Positions 53,347 to 62,309 of a stretch of DNA of 64,000 bases are shown in pieces. The position numbers and the translations under genes were made by a program. How positions within the stretch are numbered: the first letter of the stretch is position 1; every line of letters begins with the position of its first letter. The stretch covers positions 80,886 to 144,885 of the forward strand of contig JAFTUI010000005.1 in the NCBI GenBank assembly GCA_017466345.1. The letters are read 5' to 3'. This DNA is from Tidjanibacter sp. GTDB lineage: Bacteria > Bacteroidota > Bacteroidia > Bacteroidales > Rikenellaceae. The notes beneath the pieces are model-generated. The model was not told the origin of the DNA. It worked only from the letters and a program-made list of their open reading frames with translations, and made no database searches.

Positions 53347-54483
53347 ATGGGAGATTATAGACAGGAAGAGAAAAACCGCAGGAGTTGGTGGCCCGGATTT
53401 AAGATTCTGGACGGTTACATCACGCGCAAATTTCTCGGCACATTCTTCCTTGCTATTGCGTTGATTATCATTATTGTAGTGGTGTTTGATGCGGTAGAGA
53501 AGATTGACGACTTCATAGAGATGAAGGCTCCCTTGAAGGAGATTGTCTTCGGCTACTATCTCAATTTTGTGCCCTACTTTATCAATCTTTTCTGCGGACT
53601 CTTTACTTTCATTGCGGTAATTTTCTTCACCTCGCAGATGGCGGGTAGGACCGAGATTACAGCAATTCAGGCAAGCGGTGTCAGCTTCCGCAGGTTGCTA
53701 TACCCATATTTCCTCTCGGCAATGCTCATCACGGGCATCTCGCTCTTCCTCAATCTCGAAGTCATCCCCTCGGCTAACGAGAGGCGTGTGGAGTTCGAGG
53801 GCCAGTATCTGCGCAAAAACCGCCGCGTGCAGTACGAGCCCCACATCTTCCGACAGATTGAGCCGGGAGTCTTTGCCTATGTGCGCAACTACAACCCCAC
53901 GACCAACAAGGCATCGTTTATGACCATCGAGCGTTTCGATGGTAGTAGCATCGTGGAGTCGCTCGAAGCGGGCGATGTGAAGTTCAACGACAAGACAGGG
54001 CGCTGGGAGGCTCCCAAGTATGCCACCCACCGTTTTGTGGGCGAGGAGGATCTCTTTGAACTACACGAAGAGAAGCTCGACACACTCATAAACCTCTCGG
54101 AGCAGGAGTTGGGCAAGGTCGAGAACCTCATAACGACAATGAAGATTGCCGAACTCAACGAGTTCATAGAGCAGCAACGAGCCAAAGGCTCGGATATGAT
54201 AGGTATCTTCGAGGTGGAGCGTCAGAAGCGCTATTCGTACCCCTTGTCGGTCTTCATACTGACCGTCATAGGTGTGTCGCTCTCCTCGCGCAAGATGCGT
54301 AGTGGTACGGGTGTGAACATTGGTATTGGTGTGATACTCTGCTTTACATATATTATGTTGGGTAGGGTATTCGAAGAGATAGCCAAAGGCAACGAGGGGG
54401 CAATAGCGACACTGCTTGTGTGGCTGCCGAACATTGTCTTTGCCATCATCGCCGCCTACATCTACCGCAAAGCACCGAAGTAA
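53347..54483 (+). CDS. LptF/LptG family lipopolysaccharide export permease
   Basis: About 378 residues from the ATG giving MGDYRQEEK. Layout of the YjgP/YjgQ family: three N-terminal helices (ILDGYITRKFLGTFFLAIALII onward), a beta-jellyroll-like periplasmic domain (about 140-270), and three C-terminal helices (YSYPLSVFILTVIGVSLSSRKMRSG). With LptB it forms the ABC transporter that extracts LPS from the inner membrane. Whether it is the F or G subunit cannot be told. A TATCTTTG box lies at 53304-53311. Confidence 0.9.
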   Translation: MGDYRQEEKNRRSWWPGFKILDGYITRKFLGTFFLAIALIIIIVVVFDAVEKIDDFIEMKAPLKEIVFGYYLNFVPYFINLFCGLFTFIAVIFFTSQMAGRTEITAIQASGVSFRRLLYPYFLSAMLITGISLFLNLEVIPSANERRVEFEGQYLRKNRRVQYEPHIFRQIEPGVFAYVRNYNPTTNKASFMTIERFDGSSIVESLEAGDVKFNDKTGRWEAPKYATHRFVGEEDLFELHEEKLDTLINLSEQELGKVENLITTMKIAELNEFIEQQRAKGSDMIGIFEVERQKRYSYPLSVFILTVIGVSLSSRKMRSGTGVNIGIGVILCFTYIMLGRVFEEIAKGNEGAIATLLVWLPNIVFAIIAAYIYRKAPK

Positions 54484-54486
54484 AAT

Positions 54487-54600
54487 TGAGGCAAATGCGA
54501 GTAAGCGAGGGCAGAGGCTGCTTGCAGACTATGCCGAGCGGGAGCATTTTAGAGCAGCCGAAGGCTGGTCAATTGAGAGTTGAGAATTGAGAATTGAGAA
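54487..54600 (+). repeat. Dispersed ~85-nt hairpin repeat (copy 6) with TTGAGAA heptamers
   Basis: Begins 3 bases after the LptF/LptG stop codon. Nearly identical to the copy after thiD at 36611-36698. Confidence 0.85.
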
Positions 54601-54664
54601 AAATCCCATTTCTCCCATAACTCCCATTTAGGGTAGAGCAAAGGTAAAGCGATACGCAGTATCG

Positions 54665-54738
54665 CATAAAAGTTTTTGGTTCCGCTTTTTACAAAAAGCG
54701 GAGAGAAAAGGCGACTTTTTATAAAAAGTCGCGAAAAG
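54665..54738 (+). repeat. Partial structured repeat (terminal hairpins only)
   Basis: The AAAAGTTTTTGG box and CCGCTTTTT/AAAAAGCGG hairpin are followed by a second one, GGCGACTTTTTATAAAAAGTCGC. Only the 3' module of the four-arm element is present. It lies 61 bases before the aspA start. Confidence 0.75.
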
Positions 54739-54798
54739 GAAGAAAAAAGAAGAACAAAACAAATTATACAAAACCTAAAAAACAAACTAAGAAAAACT

Positions 54799-56235
54799 AT
54801 GATGGACATTACAATGGCTCAACTTTCGGGTAAGACCCGTGAGGAGCACGACCTTTTGGGCTGGAAACAGATTCCCGAGGAGTACTATTTTGGTGTGCAG
54901 ACTATGCGCGCGGTGGAGAACTTCCACATTTCGAGGGTTAAACTCTGTATGTTCCCCGAGTTTATCAAGGCTTTGGCAGAGGTTAAGGCTGCTGCGGCTA
55001 TGGCAAACCGCGATTTGGAACTTATGGATGCAGAGGTAGCAGAGGCTATCGTTAAGGCTTGTAGGGAGGTTGCCGAGGGCAAACTCGATGCTCACTTTGT
55101 GGTTGATATGGTGCAGGGCGGTGCCGGTACTTCGACCAATATGAACGCCAACGAGGTTATTGCCAACCGCGCACTCGAACTGCTCGGTCACGCCAAGGGC
55201 GAGTATAAATACTGCCACCCCAACAACCACGTCAACCTCTCGCAGTCGACCAACGATGCATATCCCACCTCCGTGAAGGTTGCTACCATCAGGAGCATCG
55301 ACAAACTCATCGAGGCTCTGAAAGCCTTGGTTGCTTCGTTTGCTGCCAAGGGCGAGGAGTTTAAGGATGTTATCAAGATGGGTCGTACCCAGTTGCAGGA
55401 TGCAGTGCCTATGACTCTCGGTCAGGAGTTTACCGCCTATGCTGCTACTCTGGGCGAGGAGATTGAGCGCTTGGAGCAGAACAAGGTGTTGCTCTATGAG
55501 CAGAATATGGGTGCTACGGCTATCGGTACGGGTATCAACTCCGACCCCGACTATCCCGCTCTCTGCTGCAAATACTTGGCTGAGGTAACAGGTCTTCCTA
55601 TGGTTGTGTCGCCCAATATGATTGAGGCTACAAACGATACGGGTGCTTTCGTGATGAACTCTTCGGCTATGAAACGCTTGGCAGTGAAACTCTCGAAGAT
55701 TTGTAACGACCTCCGACTGATGTCGAGCGGTCCTCGTTGCGGCTTGAACGAGATTAACCTGCCTCCTATGCAGCCCGGCTCTTCGATTATGCCCGGCAAG
55801 GTGAACCCCGTAATTCCCGAGGTGGTAAATCAGGTAGCCTTCCGCGTTATTGGTAACGACCTTACGGTAACCTTCGCCAGCGAGGCTGCACAGTTGGAAC
55901 TCAACGTTATGGAGCCTATCATTGTTCACTCTATGTTCGAGAATGTGGATATGCTCATCAACGCTATGAACACCCTCAGGGAGAAGTGCGTGGATGGTAT
56001 CACCGCCAACGAAGAGGTCTGCAAACGCTTGGTTTACAACTCCATCGGCTTGGTGACCGCTCTGAACCCCTACATCGGCTACGAGAACTCCACTTCGCTT
56101 GCTAAGGAGGCTCTCCAAACCGGCAAGGGTATCTACGACTTGGTGCTCGAAAGGAAACTTATGAGCCGCGAGGAGTTGGACAACATTCTCAAACCCGAGA
56201 ATATGGTTAAACCCCGCAAGTTCCCAAAACAGTAG
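54799..56235 (+). CDS. aspA: Aspartate ammonia-lyase (aspartase)
   Basis: About 478 residues from the ATG giving MMDITMAQ. Deaminates aspartate to fumarate, feeding anaerobic fumarate respiration. The N-terminal EEHDLLGWKQIPEEYYFGVQTMRAVENF block is typical of aspartase rather than fumarase. The superfamily signature GSSIMPGKVNP contains the catalytic Ser. With the asparaginase and arginine deiminase nearby it suggests active amino-acid catabolism. A clear terminator follows. Confidence 0.95.
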   Translation: MMDITMAQLSGKTREEHDLLGWKQIPEEYYFGVQTMRAVENFHISRVKLCMFPEFIKALAEVKAAAAMANRDLELMDAEVAEAIVKACREVAEGKLDAHFVVDMVQGGAGTSTNMNANEVIANRALELLGHAKGEYKYCHPNNHVNLSQSTNDAYPTSVKVATIRSIDKLIEALKALVASFAAKGEEFKDVIKMGRTQLQDAVPMTLGQEFTAYAATLGEEIERLEQNKVLLYEQNMGATAIGTGINSDPDYPALCCKYLAEVTGLPMVVSPNMIEATNDTGAFVMNSSAMKRLAVKLSKICNDLRLMSSGPRCGLNEINLPPMQPGSSIMPGKVNPVIPEVVNQVAFRVIGNDLTVTFASEAAQLELNVMEPIIVHSMFENVDMLINAMNTLREKCVDGITANEEVCKRLVYNSIGLVTALNPYIGYENSTSLAKEALQTGKGIYDLVLERKLMSREELDNILKPENMVKPRKFPKQ

Positions 56236-56287
56236 TGCGAAAATCGGTGTTGGGCATCGTAAAAGATTCCCAATGCTGCTTAGAACA

Positions 56288-56325
56288 AAACGCCCCAAAG
56301 TCCAATGCTTTGGGGCGTTTGTTGT
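56288..56325 (+). terminator. Intrinsic terminator after aspA
   Basis: AAACGCCCCAAAG (56288-56300) and CTTTGGGGCGTTT (56308-56320) form a perfect 13-bp stem, followed by GTTGT. Confidence 0.88.
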
Positions 56326-56473
56326 ATGCAATAAGAGGGTTTTTGTGGCTTGTGGGAAGCGGAGCAGTTGAACGATTTTGTTGCGGTGTCTATGGCTTTG
56401 GTCTTAACTTCGCATATTATTAGAAGGTATAAAAGTTACATTAGAACAAAATAGTTTACTAATCAAACAGGTT

Positions 56474-58150
56474 ATGGTAAAAGAGAATCTCATTAGGATG
56501 TATGAGGAGAGTTTCCGCAACAATGCCGAACTTCCCGCACTTACCGACTATTTCAAAAAAACCACCCTTACATATTTCGATTTGGCACAGCTGATTGCCA
56601 AATATCACCTCGTGTTGGAGAAATATGGCATTGAGGCTGGCGACAAATTGGCTCTGATTGGTCGCAACACCCCCAAGTGGGTTACCGCATACGCTGCAAC
56701 CATCACTTATGGTGCAGTTATTGTCCCCATTTTGCAGGACTTCAACCCCATCGATGCCACCAACATCATCAACCACTCCGATTCGCGCGTGCTCTTCCTC
56801 TCGCAGGATGTGTGGGATAAACTCGACAGCGAGAAGTTCGAGAAATTGGAGGCTGTTGTGGAGTATGAAACGATGACCACTCTCTGGGAGCGCAACGAGG
56901 GCACCTTCAAACCCCTTATGGACAATGTAGATGCTCTCTTTGCTGAGCGTTATCCCAATGGCTTCACCACCAACGACATACGCTACCCAGAAGTCCCCAA
57001 CGACAGGGTATTCATCATCTCCTACACCTCGGGTACTACGGGTCTGAGCAAGGGTGTGATGCTGACCGTCAATAACATCACCGCCAATGTGGCATTTGCC
57101 ATCGAGTATAAGTTCCACTATCGTGGTTCGCGCGTGTTGGGTATTCTTCCTTTGGCTCACGCCTTCGGTTGCGCATTCGATATGCTCACCCCTCTGGCAA
57201 CAGGCTCGCACATCACTCTGTTGGGCAAACTGCCCGCAGCACCCATTCTCTTGAAGGCTCTGAAAGATGTTAAGCCCGACCTGCTGCTTACGGTGCCTCT
57301 GTTGGTGGAGAAGATTATCAAAGGTAAGGTTATGCCCACCTTGGAGAAGCAGCCCGTAAAGACACTTGTGAAGATTCCTCTCTTGAACCAGATTGTATAC
57401 AAGAAGGTACGCACACAACTTATGGAGGCATTCGGTGGTGCGCTGACGGAACTTATTATGGGTGGCGCAGCACTCAATAGCGATGTGGAGAAACTGCTCA
57501 AAAAGATTAAGTTGCCCTACACCGTTGGTTACGGTATGACCGAGACGGCACCCCTTATCTGCTATGCACACCACACCGAGTATAAGTCGCTCTCGTGCGG
57601 TAAGTTGGTGGATGGTATGCAGATGAAGATTGACTCGGCAGACCCCTACAACATCCCCGGCGAGATCTGCGTCAAGGGCGAGAATGTGACCGTTGGCTAC
57701 TACAAAAATCCAGACGCTACGGCTGCCGTATTTGATGAGGATGGCTGGTTCCATACAGGCGATATGGGCGTTGTGGACGCCGCCACCAACTGCTTCATCC
57801 GCGGACGTTGCAAGACTATGATTCTCTCCAACAACGGACAAAATATCTACCCCGAGGAGATTGAGGCAAAACTCAACAACTTGGATGCTGTTGTGGAGTC
57901 GCTCATCGTTGAGGAGGAAGGCAAACTCGTGGCTCTGGTGGTTCCCAACTACGAGCTGGCACAAAAGGAGGGTTGGAGCACCACACATCTGAAAGAGATG
58001 ATGGCTGAGAACCTGAAAAAACTCAACACGCTGGTTGCGCCCTACGAGAGGGTATCGGCAATCAAATTGTGCGCCACCGAGTTTGAGAAGACCCCCAAGA
58101 AGAGCATCCGCCGATACCTCTATCCTAAGGCGGCAAAAATCGTCTCGTAA
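56474..58150 (+). CDS. Long-chain acyl-CoA/acyl-ACP ligase (AMP-forming)
   Basis: A 558-residue adenylate-forming enzyme. The P-loop is YTSGTTGLSKGVML, followed by GYGMTETAPL, the HTGDMG motif and the hinge RGRCKTMILSNNGQNIYPEEIE. The catalytic C-terminal lysine region is KTPKKSIRRY. It activates fatty acids to acyl-adenylates for CoA or ACP. Substrate chain length is not readable. It is transcribed alone and is followed by a copy of the two-hairpin element found after rpoC. Confidence 0.88.
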   Translation: MVKENLIRMYEESFRNNAELPALTDYFKKTTLTYFDLAQLIAKYHLVLEKYGIEAGDKLALIGRNTPKWVTAYAATITYGAVIVPILQDFNPIDATNIINHSDSRVLFLSQDVWDKLDSEKFEKLEAVVEYETMTTLWERNEGTFKPLMDNVDALFAERYPNGFTTNDIRYPEVPNDRVFIISYTSGTTGLSKGVMLTVNNITANVAFAIEYKFHYRGSRVLGILPLAHAFGCAFDMLTPLATGSHITLLGKLPAAPILLKALKDVKPDLLLTVPLLVEKIIKGKVMPTLEKQPVKTLVKIPLLNQIVYKKVRTQLMEAFGGALTELIMGGAALNSDVEKLLKKIKLPYTVGYGMTETAPLICYAHHTEYKSLSCGKLVDGMQMKIDSADPYNIPGEICVKGENVTVGYYKNPDATAAVFDEDGWFHTGDMGVVDAATNCFIRGRCKTMILSNNGQNIYPEEIEAKLNNLDAVVESLIVEEEGKLVALVVPNYELAQKEGWSTTHLKEMMAENLKKLNTLVAPYERVSAIKLCATEFEKTPKKSIRRYLYPKAAKIVS

Positions 58151-58278
58151 AAAACGCAAATAACGCGCGTCTGCGGCGTTATACTTCGATAAGCGGCTTC
58201 CTCATTTGCGCTAAGCAAACTGCGGAGCCGCTTTCTCGTATGCCTTGCATCCATCACGTTATTTGCGTTTTTTGTCTA
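58150..58278 (+). repeat. Fourth copy of the rpoC-downstream two-hairpin element
   Basis: A hairpin from AACGC/GCGTT at 58172-58180 is followed by AGCGGCTTCC (58192-58201) paired with GGAGCCGCT (58224-58232) enclosing TTTGC/GCAAA. The tail CGTATGCCTTGCATCCAT is the same as in the third unit at 5640-5660. Confidence 0.82.
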
Positions 58279-58355
58279 ATGTCTAACGTCTAACGTCAAT
58301 AGTCCTAAGGCTTATAGGGCTTATAAGGCTTATAAGGCTTATAGGAGCGACAGGA
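58274..58355 (+). repeat. Core repeat with GCTTATAAG tail
   Basis: TGTCTAATG, GTCTAACG and the core GTCTAACGTCAATAGTCC are followed by about five GCTTATAAG/GCTTATAGG units. Confidence 0.75.
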
Positions 58356-58380
58356 GAAACAGGGGAGTTTTTGAGAGGAG

Positions 58381-58556
58381 TCTTTTTTCGGTGGTGTGGA
58401 TGCTCCGAAGGAGCAGAAATGAGGAAAACACCATCTCTCAAACTTGTTTGAAAGAGATTGGTGGTTTACTCATTTCAGATCTGCCGCAAGGCAGTCACAC
58501 CACCGCAAAGGCTACACGAAAAGTTTTTGGTAGCACCTTTTTACAAAAAGGTGCGA
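58381..58556 (+). repeat. Four-arm structured repeat, copy D (most diverged)
   Basis: Every arm differs in sequence from copies A-C yet pairs. Outer stem GGTGGTGTG (58390-58398) with CACACCACC (58496-58504). Arm 2 is TGCTCC-GAA-GGAGCA (58401-58415). Arm 3 has a base GAAATGAG/CTCATTTC (58416-58423, 58469-58476) and tip ATCTCT/AGAGAT. Arm 4 is CTGCC-GCAA-GGCAG (58481-58494). The terminal hairpin is GCACCTTTTT/AAAAAGGTGC. It sits between the acyl ligase and the HPrK-like gene, both of which end here. Confidence 0.87.
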
Positions 58557-58563
58557 AAAAAGA

Positions 58564-59448
58564 CTATACCTCGAAGATGGTGGCATAAGACAGCTGAGCA
58601 GCCTCGGCATTGGGCAGGCAAGCCAGCGCGTAGGTTGGCACAGCGACAATCATTTCGGAGAGGGTTGCGCAGATTTCATCGAGTGTTCTCTCCTCTTTTT
58701 GCAGTGTGGGGAGTGTGGAGGGTAGCAGTGCGCCAAAGGCGGCGATGCGCGAGAGGCGTTGTATGCGGTTTTCGGGGGCTTGCGAGAGTCGCAGGAAACC
58801 CGCTATGGGGCAGCTCTCCTGACGATAGACAGCACCCTTGCCGCTCCACGGCGAGCCATAGACTCTCACCGAGCCGTCATCGAAAACCCTCACTACGGGT
58901 CCGTCATCGTTGAGCCTTTCGGTACCCTCGATATTTTCGAGCCATAGGCGTGTGTGGGTGCTCTTACCCGTGCCGCTCTCGCCCAGACACATCACGCCCC
59001 TGCCATCCTTGACGATGACCGAGGAGTGTATGAGCAGGGTTTTGTGGGGTAGGGTAGCGAAGGAGTAGGCAAAGCAGAGTGCGTGGTCGAACATCACACT
59101 GTCGGGTACCTTGCCATCGCCAAAGAGGTTGGCACGATACTCCGCCACCTCGCCCTCCACCGCAAAGGGGCAGACTATGGTTGCCTCGCCCGCCGAGCGA
59201 ATAGTGAGGCGGTACTCATCCTCGTAAATCGAGAGCGTGCAGTCGCCCACCTGCAACTCATAGTCGAAGGTCTGCAATGGGGCATCCGCACGAGGCTCTA
59301 CCTCGGCATCGAGCACCACCCTGAAAAGGGGACTGCCCGCCTTGTCGTCCACCACAAAGGGGCGGAAATTGCGAGGCGTAGGCACCGGACGACACATCGC
59401 GCCCATCGCCAACTCGAAGATATGTTCTGCTACCGAGAGTCTTAACAT
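58564..59448 (-). CDS. HPr kinase-like protein
   Basis: 294 residues. An N-terminal region (about 1-135) without clear domain is followed by an HprK/P-type kinase core. The P-loop GESGTGKST is at 156-164, preceded by LLIHSSVIVKDGRGVMCL, and LNDDGPVVR follows near 180. True HprK phosphorylates HPr in sugar control; this shorter subgroup accompanies PqqD-like proteins in peptide gene clusters, where relatives phosphorylate lasso peptides. It lies 88 bases after the PqqD gene. Its substrate here is unknown. Confidence 0.72.
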   Translation of the reverse strand: MLRLSVAEHIFELAMGAMCRPVPTPRNFRPFVVDDKAGSPLFRVVLDAEVEPRADAPLQTFDYELQVGDCTLSIYEDEYRLTIRSAGEATIVCPFAVEGEVAEYRANLFGDGKVPDSVMFDHALCFAYSFATLPHKTLLIHSSVIVKDGRGVMCLGESGTGKSTHTRLWLENIEGTERLNDDGPVVRVFDDGSVRVYGSPWSGKGAVYRQESCPIAGFLRLSQAPENRIQRLSRIAAFGALLPSTLPTLQKEERTLDEICATLSEMIVAVPTYALACLPNAEAAQLSYATIFEV

Positions 59449-59455
59449 ATAATTA

Positions 59456-59536
59456 TTTGTCTAACGTCTAACGTCCAACGTCAATAGTCCTAAATCTTTA
59501 ATGTCCTTAAAGCCCTTAATGTCTTTAACGGCTTAA
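59456..59536 (+). repeat. Core repeat with CTTTAATGT tail
   Basis: GTCTAACG, GTCCAACG and the core are followed by 9-base units such as GTCCTTAAAG and GTCTTTAACG. It occupies the whole gap between the PqqD-like and HPrK-like genes, in the sense opposite to those genes. Confidence 0.72.
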
Positions 59537-59806
59537 CTACTCATTGACGAGTTCTGCGTTGCGGAGCATCTCCACCCATTTGTTGGCATCAACGAGTGCC
59601 ACCTCGCGCTCCACCTCATATTCAGCAGTCAGCAGGTCGGCGACCTTCTCCACATCGAACTCCTCGTCCTGCAACTGCTCCCACAACCACTCACTTGTGG
59701 CGTTGAACGAGATGATGGAGGTCATCTTCACATTCTGAGCACCCATACGGACAATGACACTCTCGCCCGCAATTTTGCGAATCTTGTAATCGGTTTTCAG
59801 TTTCAT
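59537..59806 (-). CDS. PqqD-like peptide-binding (RRE) protein
   Basis: 89 residues with the PqqD winged-helix pattern: a beta hairpin (YKIRKIAGESVIVRMG), FNATSEWLWEQLQ, then EFDVEKVADLLTAEYEVEREVALVDANKWVEMLRNAELV. PqqD-type domains bind leader peptides of ribosomally made peptides and hand them to modifying enzymes. It starts 1 base before the end of the S26 gene region, implying coupling. No precursor peptide gene was found nearby. Confidence 0.78.
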   Translation of the reverse strand: MKLKTDYKIRKIAGESVIVRMGAQNVKMTSIISFNATSEWLWEQLQDEEFDVEKVADLLTAEYEVEREVALVDANKWVEMLRNAELVNE

Positions 59807-59807
59807 A

Positions 59808-60260
59808 TCATTTGCAAATTTTATGTTTCACATCTACTGCGAGGGTACGCACCCTTTTGCGTGCAAGACTCAGTGCTGTGCGCCCGCGCCATCCTAAGTC
59901 GTTGTATTGCAGTTTTTTACCGCTCTCCAAACGCACCTCCGACACATAAGCCACCACATCCTCCTTTGTGGCTACCTCCACTGAACGATAGTTGCCATCG
60001 CCCTCAATCAGAAGCCTCTCGCCATCCGTCTTGCGTATGCGGTGCAGGATGTGCCTGCCTCCATATCTAAACAGCACAACCATACCCCTTTGCAGCACCT
60101 TTTCGCCCACGGGCGAGAGCACCACCACATCCCTCTCGTTCCTCAGGAACGGGCGCATACTAAACCCCTTGACGGTCATCTCCACGCTCCGCCCCTCGCC
60201 AATCATCTCCTCGACAGTGGCGAAAAACATCTCATTGGGTATGGTCCTTTTTTTCTCCAT
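59808..60260 (-). CDS. S24/S26 family (signal peptidase-like) protein
   Basis: 150 residues. The nucleophile Ser34 is in KGFSMRPFLR, and RDVVVLSP and GGRHILHRIRK follow; His73 (or His70) occupies the place of the general base, as in the Ser-His signal peptidases (SipW/Sec11 type). There is no clear transmembrane anchor at the N-terminus. In Bacteroidales such proteins recur with PqqD-like and HPrK-like proteins, and may trim the exported peptide. It lies 99 bases after the ABC gene. Confidence 0.72.
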   Translation of the reverse strand: MEKKRTIPNEMFFATVEEMIGEGRSVEMTVKGFSMRPFLRNERDVVVLSPVGEKVLQRGMVVLFRYGGRHILHRIRKTDGERLLIEGDGNYRSVEVATKEDVVAYVSEVRLESGKKLQYNDLGWRGRTALSLARKRVRTLAVDVKHKICK

Positions 60261-60265
60261 TTCTT

Positions 60266-60358
60266 TTTTCGCGACTTTTTATAAAAAGTCGCCCAAAAAT
60301 TTTTAGTGTAGCCGCTCCTTTGGAGTTCTACCTGCCACCTTGCTTAGGAGCAGCCTAC
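60266..60358 (-). repeat. Partial structured repeat (reverse)
   Basis: Read on the reverse strand: GTGTAGGCTGCTCC, a GGTAGAACTCCAAAGGAG hairpin, CTACACTAAAAATTTTT, then GCGACTTTTTATAAAAAGTCGC. The GTGTAG/CTACAC closing pair replaces GTGCA/TGCAC of copies A and C. It fills the gap between the ABC and S26 genes. Confidence 0.72.
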
Positions 60359-60359
60359 A

Positions 60360-62057
60360 CTACAACTCAATAATCCTATCGCAGAAGTCCAGCGTGCGGG
60401 CGTTGTGCGAGATGAAGAGTATCGTAAGGTCGCGGTTTGCCTCCGACAAGCCCGCAACGGCATCCACAACCTCCCTCTCGGTCTTCTCGTCAAGAGAAGA
60501 GGTCGCCTCATCGAACATCAGCACCGAAGCCTCCTTGTAGAGTGCCCTCGCAATGCCAATCCTCTGTCGCTGACCTCCCGACAGGCGGCAGCCAGCCTCG
60601 CCCGTGACCGTATCTACACCTTCGGGCAGCGAGGCGACAAACTCCGAGAGTCTTGCAGCCTCCAAAGCCCTCATAAGTCTTTCGTTATCAATCTTATCCC
60701 TCTCCACGCCAAGTGCTACGTTCTCGGCGATGGTCTGGTCGGGGATGAAGAGGTCTTGTGAAACGTAGGCGACATTATTTTGCCACATACGCCTTGCAAG
60801 GGGAGTATCCACAGCCCTGCCATCCACCCTCAGTTCGCCCTCGGCAGGCACAAAGAGTCCCGCAAGGAGGTTGAAGAGTGTGGTCTTGCCCCTGCCCGAA
60901 GAGCCCTGAATGCCCACTCTCTCGCCCTTGCGGATGGAGAGCGAAAATCTGTCGAAAACCCTCTCCTCGCCATAGCCAAAGGCGACATTGCAGAGTTCCA
61001 ACTGCTCCTCGAAGGGGAGTTTTTCGGTGGTTTGGGGAGTATCCTTAACCTCTGCCGACAACTCCTCGGTCAGCAGGTCCACAACATACGAAGTGCGTTT
61101 GTACTCCGTCCAGCCGCCCACAATGCGGCTGATGGATGGCACAATGCGGTAGGCTGCGACAGCAAAGACACCCAAAAAGAGTTTCAGTTCGCCCACCGAG
61201 TGCCCCATAGCGATGCCGAGGATGATAACAGCCACCACGCCCAGCACCAACGAGAACTCCACAACATAGCTCGAAGCGGCACGCATCCTCATAGCCCTCA
61301 GCGAGTAGTAGCGGAGCGAGTCTATACCCTTTGCGAAGCGTTTGGTAATGGAGGGCTTGGCACCCGCAATCTCTATGTCGGCATAGCCCCTCAGGGCTTC
61401 ATACATCGTCTTGTTTTGTCCCACCTGCAAGCGGTTTTCCTCCTTGCCATTCTCGACCATTCGGCGGCGTATGATGCGCGAGTAGATAATCGCAATGGGT
61501 ACAAAGACCACCACCGCAAGTGCCACAACCATAGGATTATAGAGGCTCAGGAGCACCAATAGCGACACCACCACAATAAGCTCCGTGAGGATGCCCAAGA
61601 GGCTGCTCACAACGCCCGAAGAGAAGCGGTGGCAGACAGCATTGACATTGTTCACGAGCGTGGTGGTATGGTGCGAGCGCACAAAGAGCAATCCGCGCGA
61701 GAGGTAGTTGTCGTACATCCTCTTCGAGAGGTCGGCATAGAGCAACATCATATACCTCGCCCTTACCTGCGAAAGTGCCACGCCCACAACGCCTTTCAGC
61801 GCAATGAGCACCACCACAGCCACGCATACAGCAACCACAAAACTGCTCTCGCTCGCAAAGCCCAGCCCGTTATAAATGCGTGCCACGAGGGGGTTGTTGC
61901 TCACGATGTTCTCATCGAGCACCACCAAGAGCACCGACACTAAGGCGGCGATACCTACCAGATCTACGACAGCAGAGCAGAGTGCCGAAAGTACAATCTT
62001 CGGCAACCCCCGCCTACGTTCCGGCGGAATAAGTCGGTATGTTTTTTTCAAATTCAA
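60360..62057 (-). CDS. ABC exporter (fused permease and ATPase)
   Basis: A 565-residue half-transporter. Six transmembrane helices lie within about 20-310. The ATPase domain (about 355-565) has Walker A at 384-392 (GSSGRGKTT), signature LSGGQ at 492-496 and Walker B VLMFDE near 512-517. There is no N-terminal C39 peptidase, so it does not itself remove leader peptides. First gene of a set with S26, PqqD-like and HPrK-like genes, suggesting export of a modified peptide; lipid export cannot be excluded. Confidence 0.82.
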   Translation of the reverse strand: MNLKKTYRLIPPERRRGLPKIVLSALCSAVVDLVGIAALVSVLLVVLDENIVSNNPLVARIYNGLGFASESSFVVAVCVAVVVLIALKGVVGVALSQVRARYMMLLYADLSKRMYDNYLSRGLLFVRSHHTTTLVNNVNAVCHRFSSGVVSSLLGILTELIVVVSLLVLLSLYNPMVVALAVVVFVPIAIIYSRIIRRRMVENGKEENRLQVGQNKTMYEALRGYADIEIAGAKPSITKRFAKGIDSLRYYSLRAMRMRAASSYVVEFSLVLGVVAVIILGIAMGHSVGELKLFLGVFAVAAYRIVPSISRIVGGWTEYKRTSYVVDLLTEELSAEVKDTPQTTEKLPFEEQLELCNVAFGYGEERVFDRFSLSIRKGERVGIQGSSGRGKTTLFNLLAGLFVPAEGELRVDGRAVDTPLARRMWQNNVAYVSQDLFIPDQTIAENVALGVERDKIDNERLMRALEAARLSEFVASLPEGVDTVTGEAGCRLSGGQRQRIGIARALYKEASVLMFDEATSSLDEKTEREVVDAVAGLSEANRDLTILFISHNARTLDFCDRIIEL

Positions 62058-62067
62058 AATTCAAAAT

Positions 62068-62200
62068 TTTTTGTCCAACGTCTAACGTCTAACGTCAATA
62101 GTCCTAAGGCTTATAGGACAGTAATTCTTGTTTCTTACTGACCTCTCCCGCCCTTTGGGCACCCTCCCCTGACACAGGGGAGGGATGTGGTTGTGGTTTT
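62068..62200. repeat. Core repeat and CTCCCGCC/GGGGAGGG block
   Basis: GTCCAACG and two GTCTAACG units precede the core and a single GCTTATAGG. After them come ACCTCTCCCGCCCTTTGGG and a CCCTCCCCTG/CAGGGGAGGG palindrome (62163-62184). No gene. Confidence 0.7.
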
Positions 62201-62307
62201 GTGGTGGGTAGAACATCTACCGACCATTCCCCACGCTCCGACTCGCGCCCCACTACCGCTCTCCCCCTGAGTTAGGGGGAGATGTCCGTAGGACAGAGGA
62301 GGTTTGT
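62173..62307 (+). repeat. Left copy of a 135-bp direct repeat flanking the DUF559 gene
   Basis: Runs from CACAGGGGAGGG to GAGGAGGTTTGT. The right copy is 62805-62940 with only a few differences. It includes the palindrome CTCCCCCTGAGTTAGGGGGAG. Confidence 0.85.
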
Positions 62308-62309
62308 CT

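Noticed and set aside
54787-58159. Long reverse frames opposite aspA and the acyl ligase gene
   Set aside because: Codon-bias shadows; the forward genes carry complete family motifs.
58564-62057. Lasso-peptide cluster
   Set aside because: No asparagine-synthetase-like cyclase, transglutaminase-like protease or precursor is present, so only a looser peptide-modification reading is supported.
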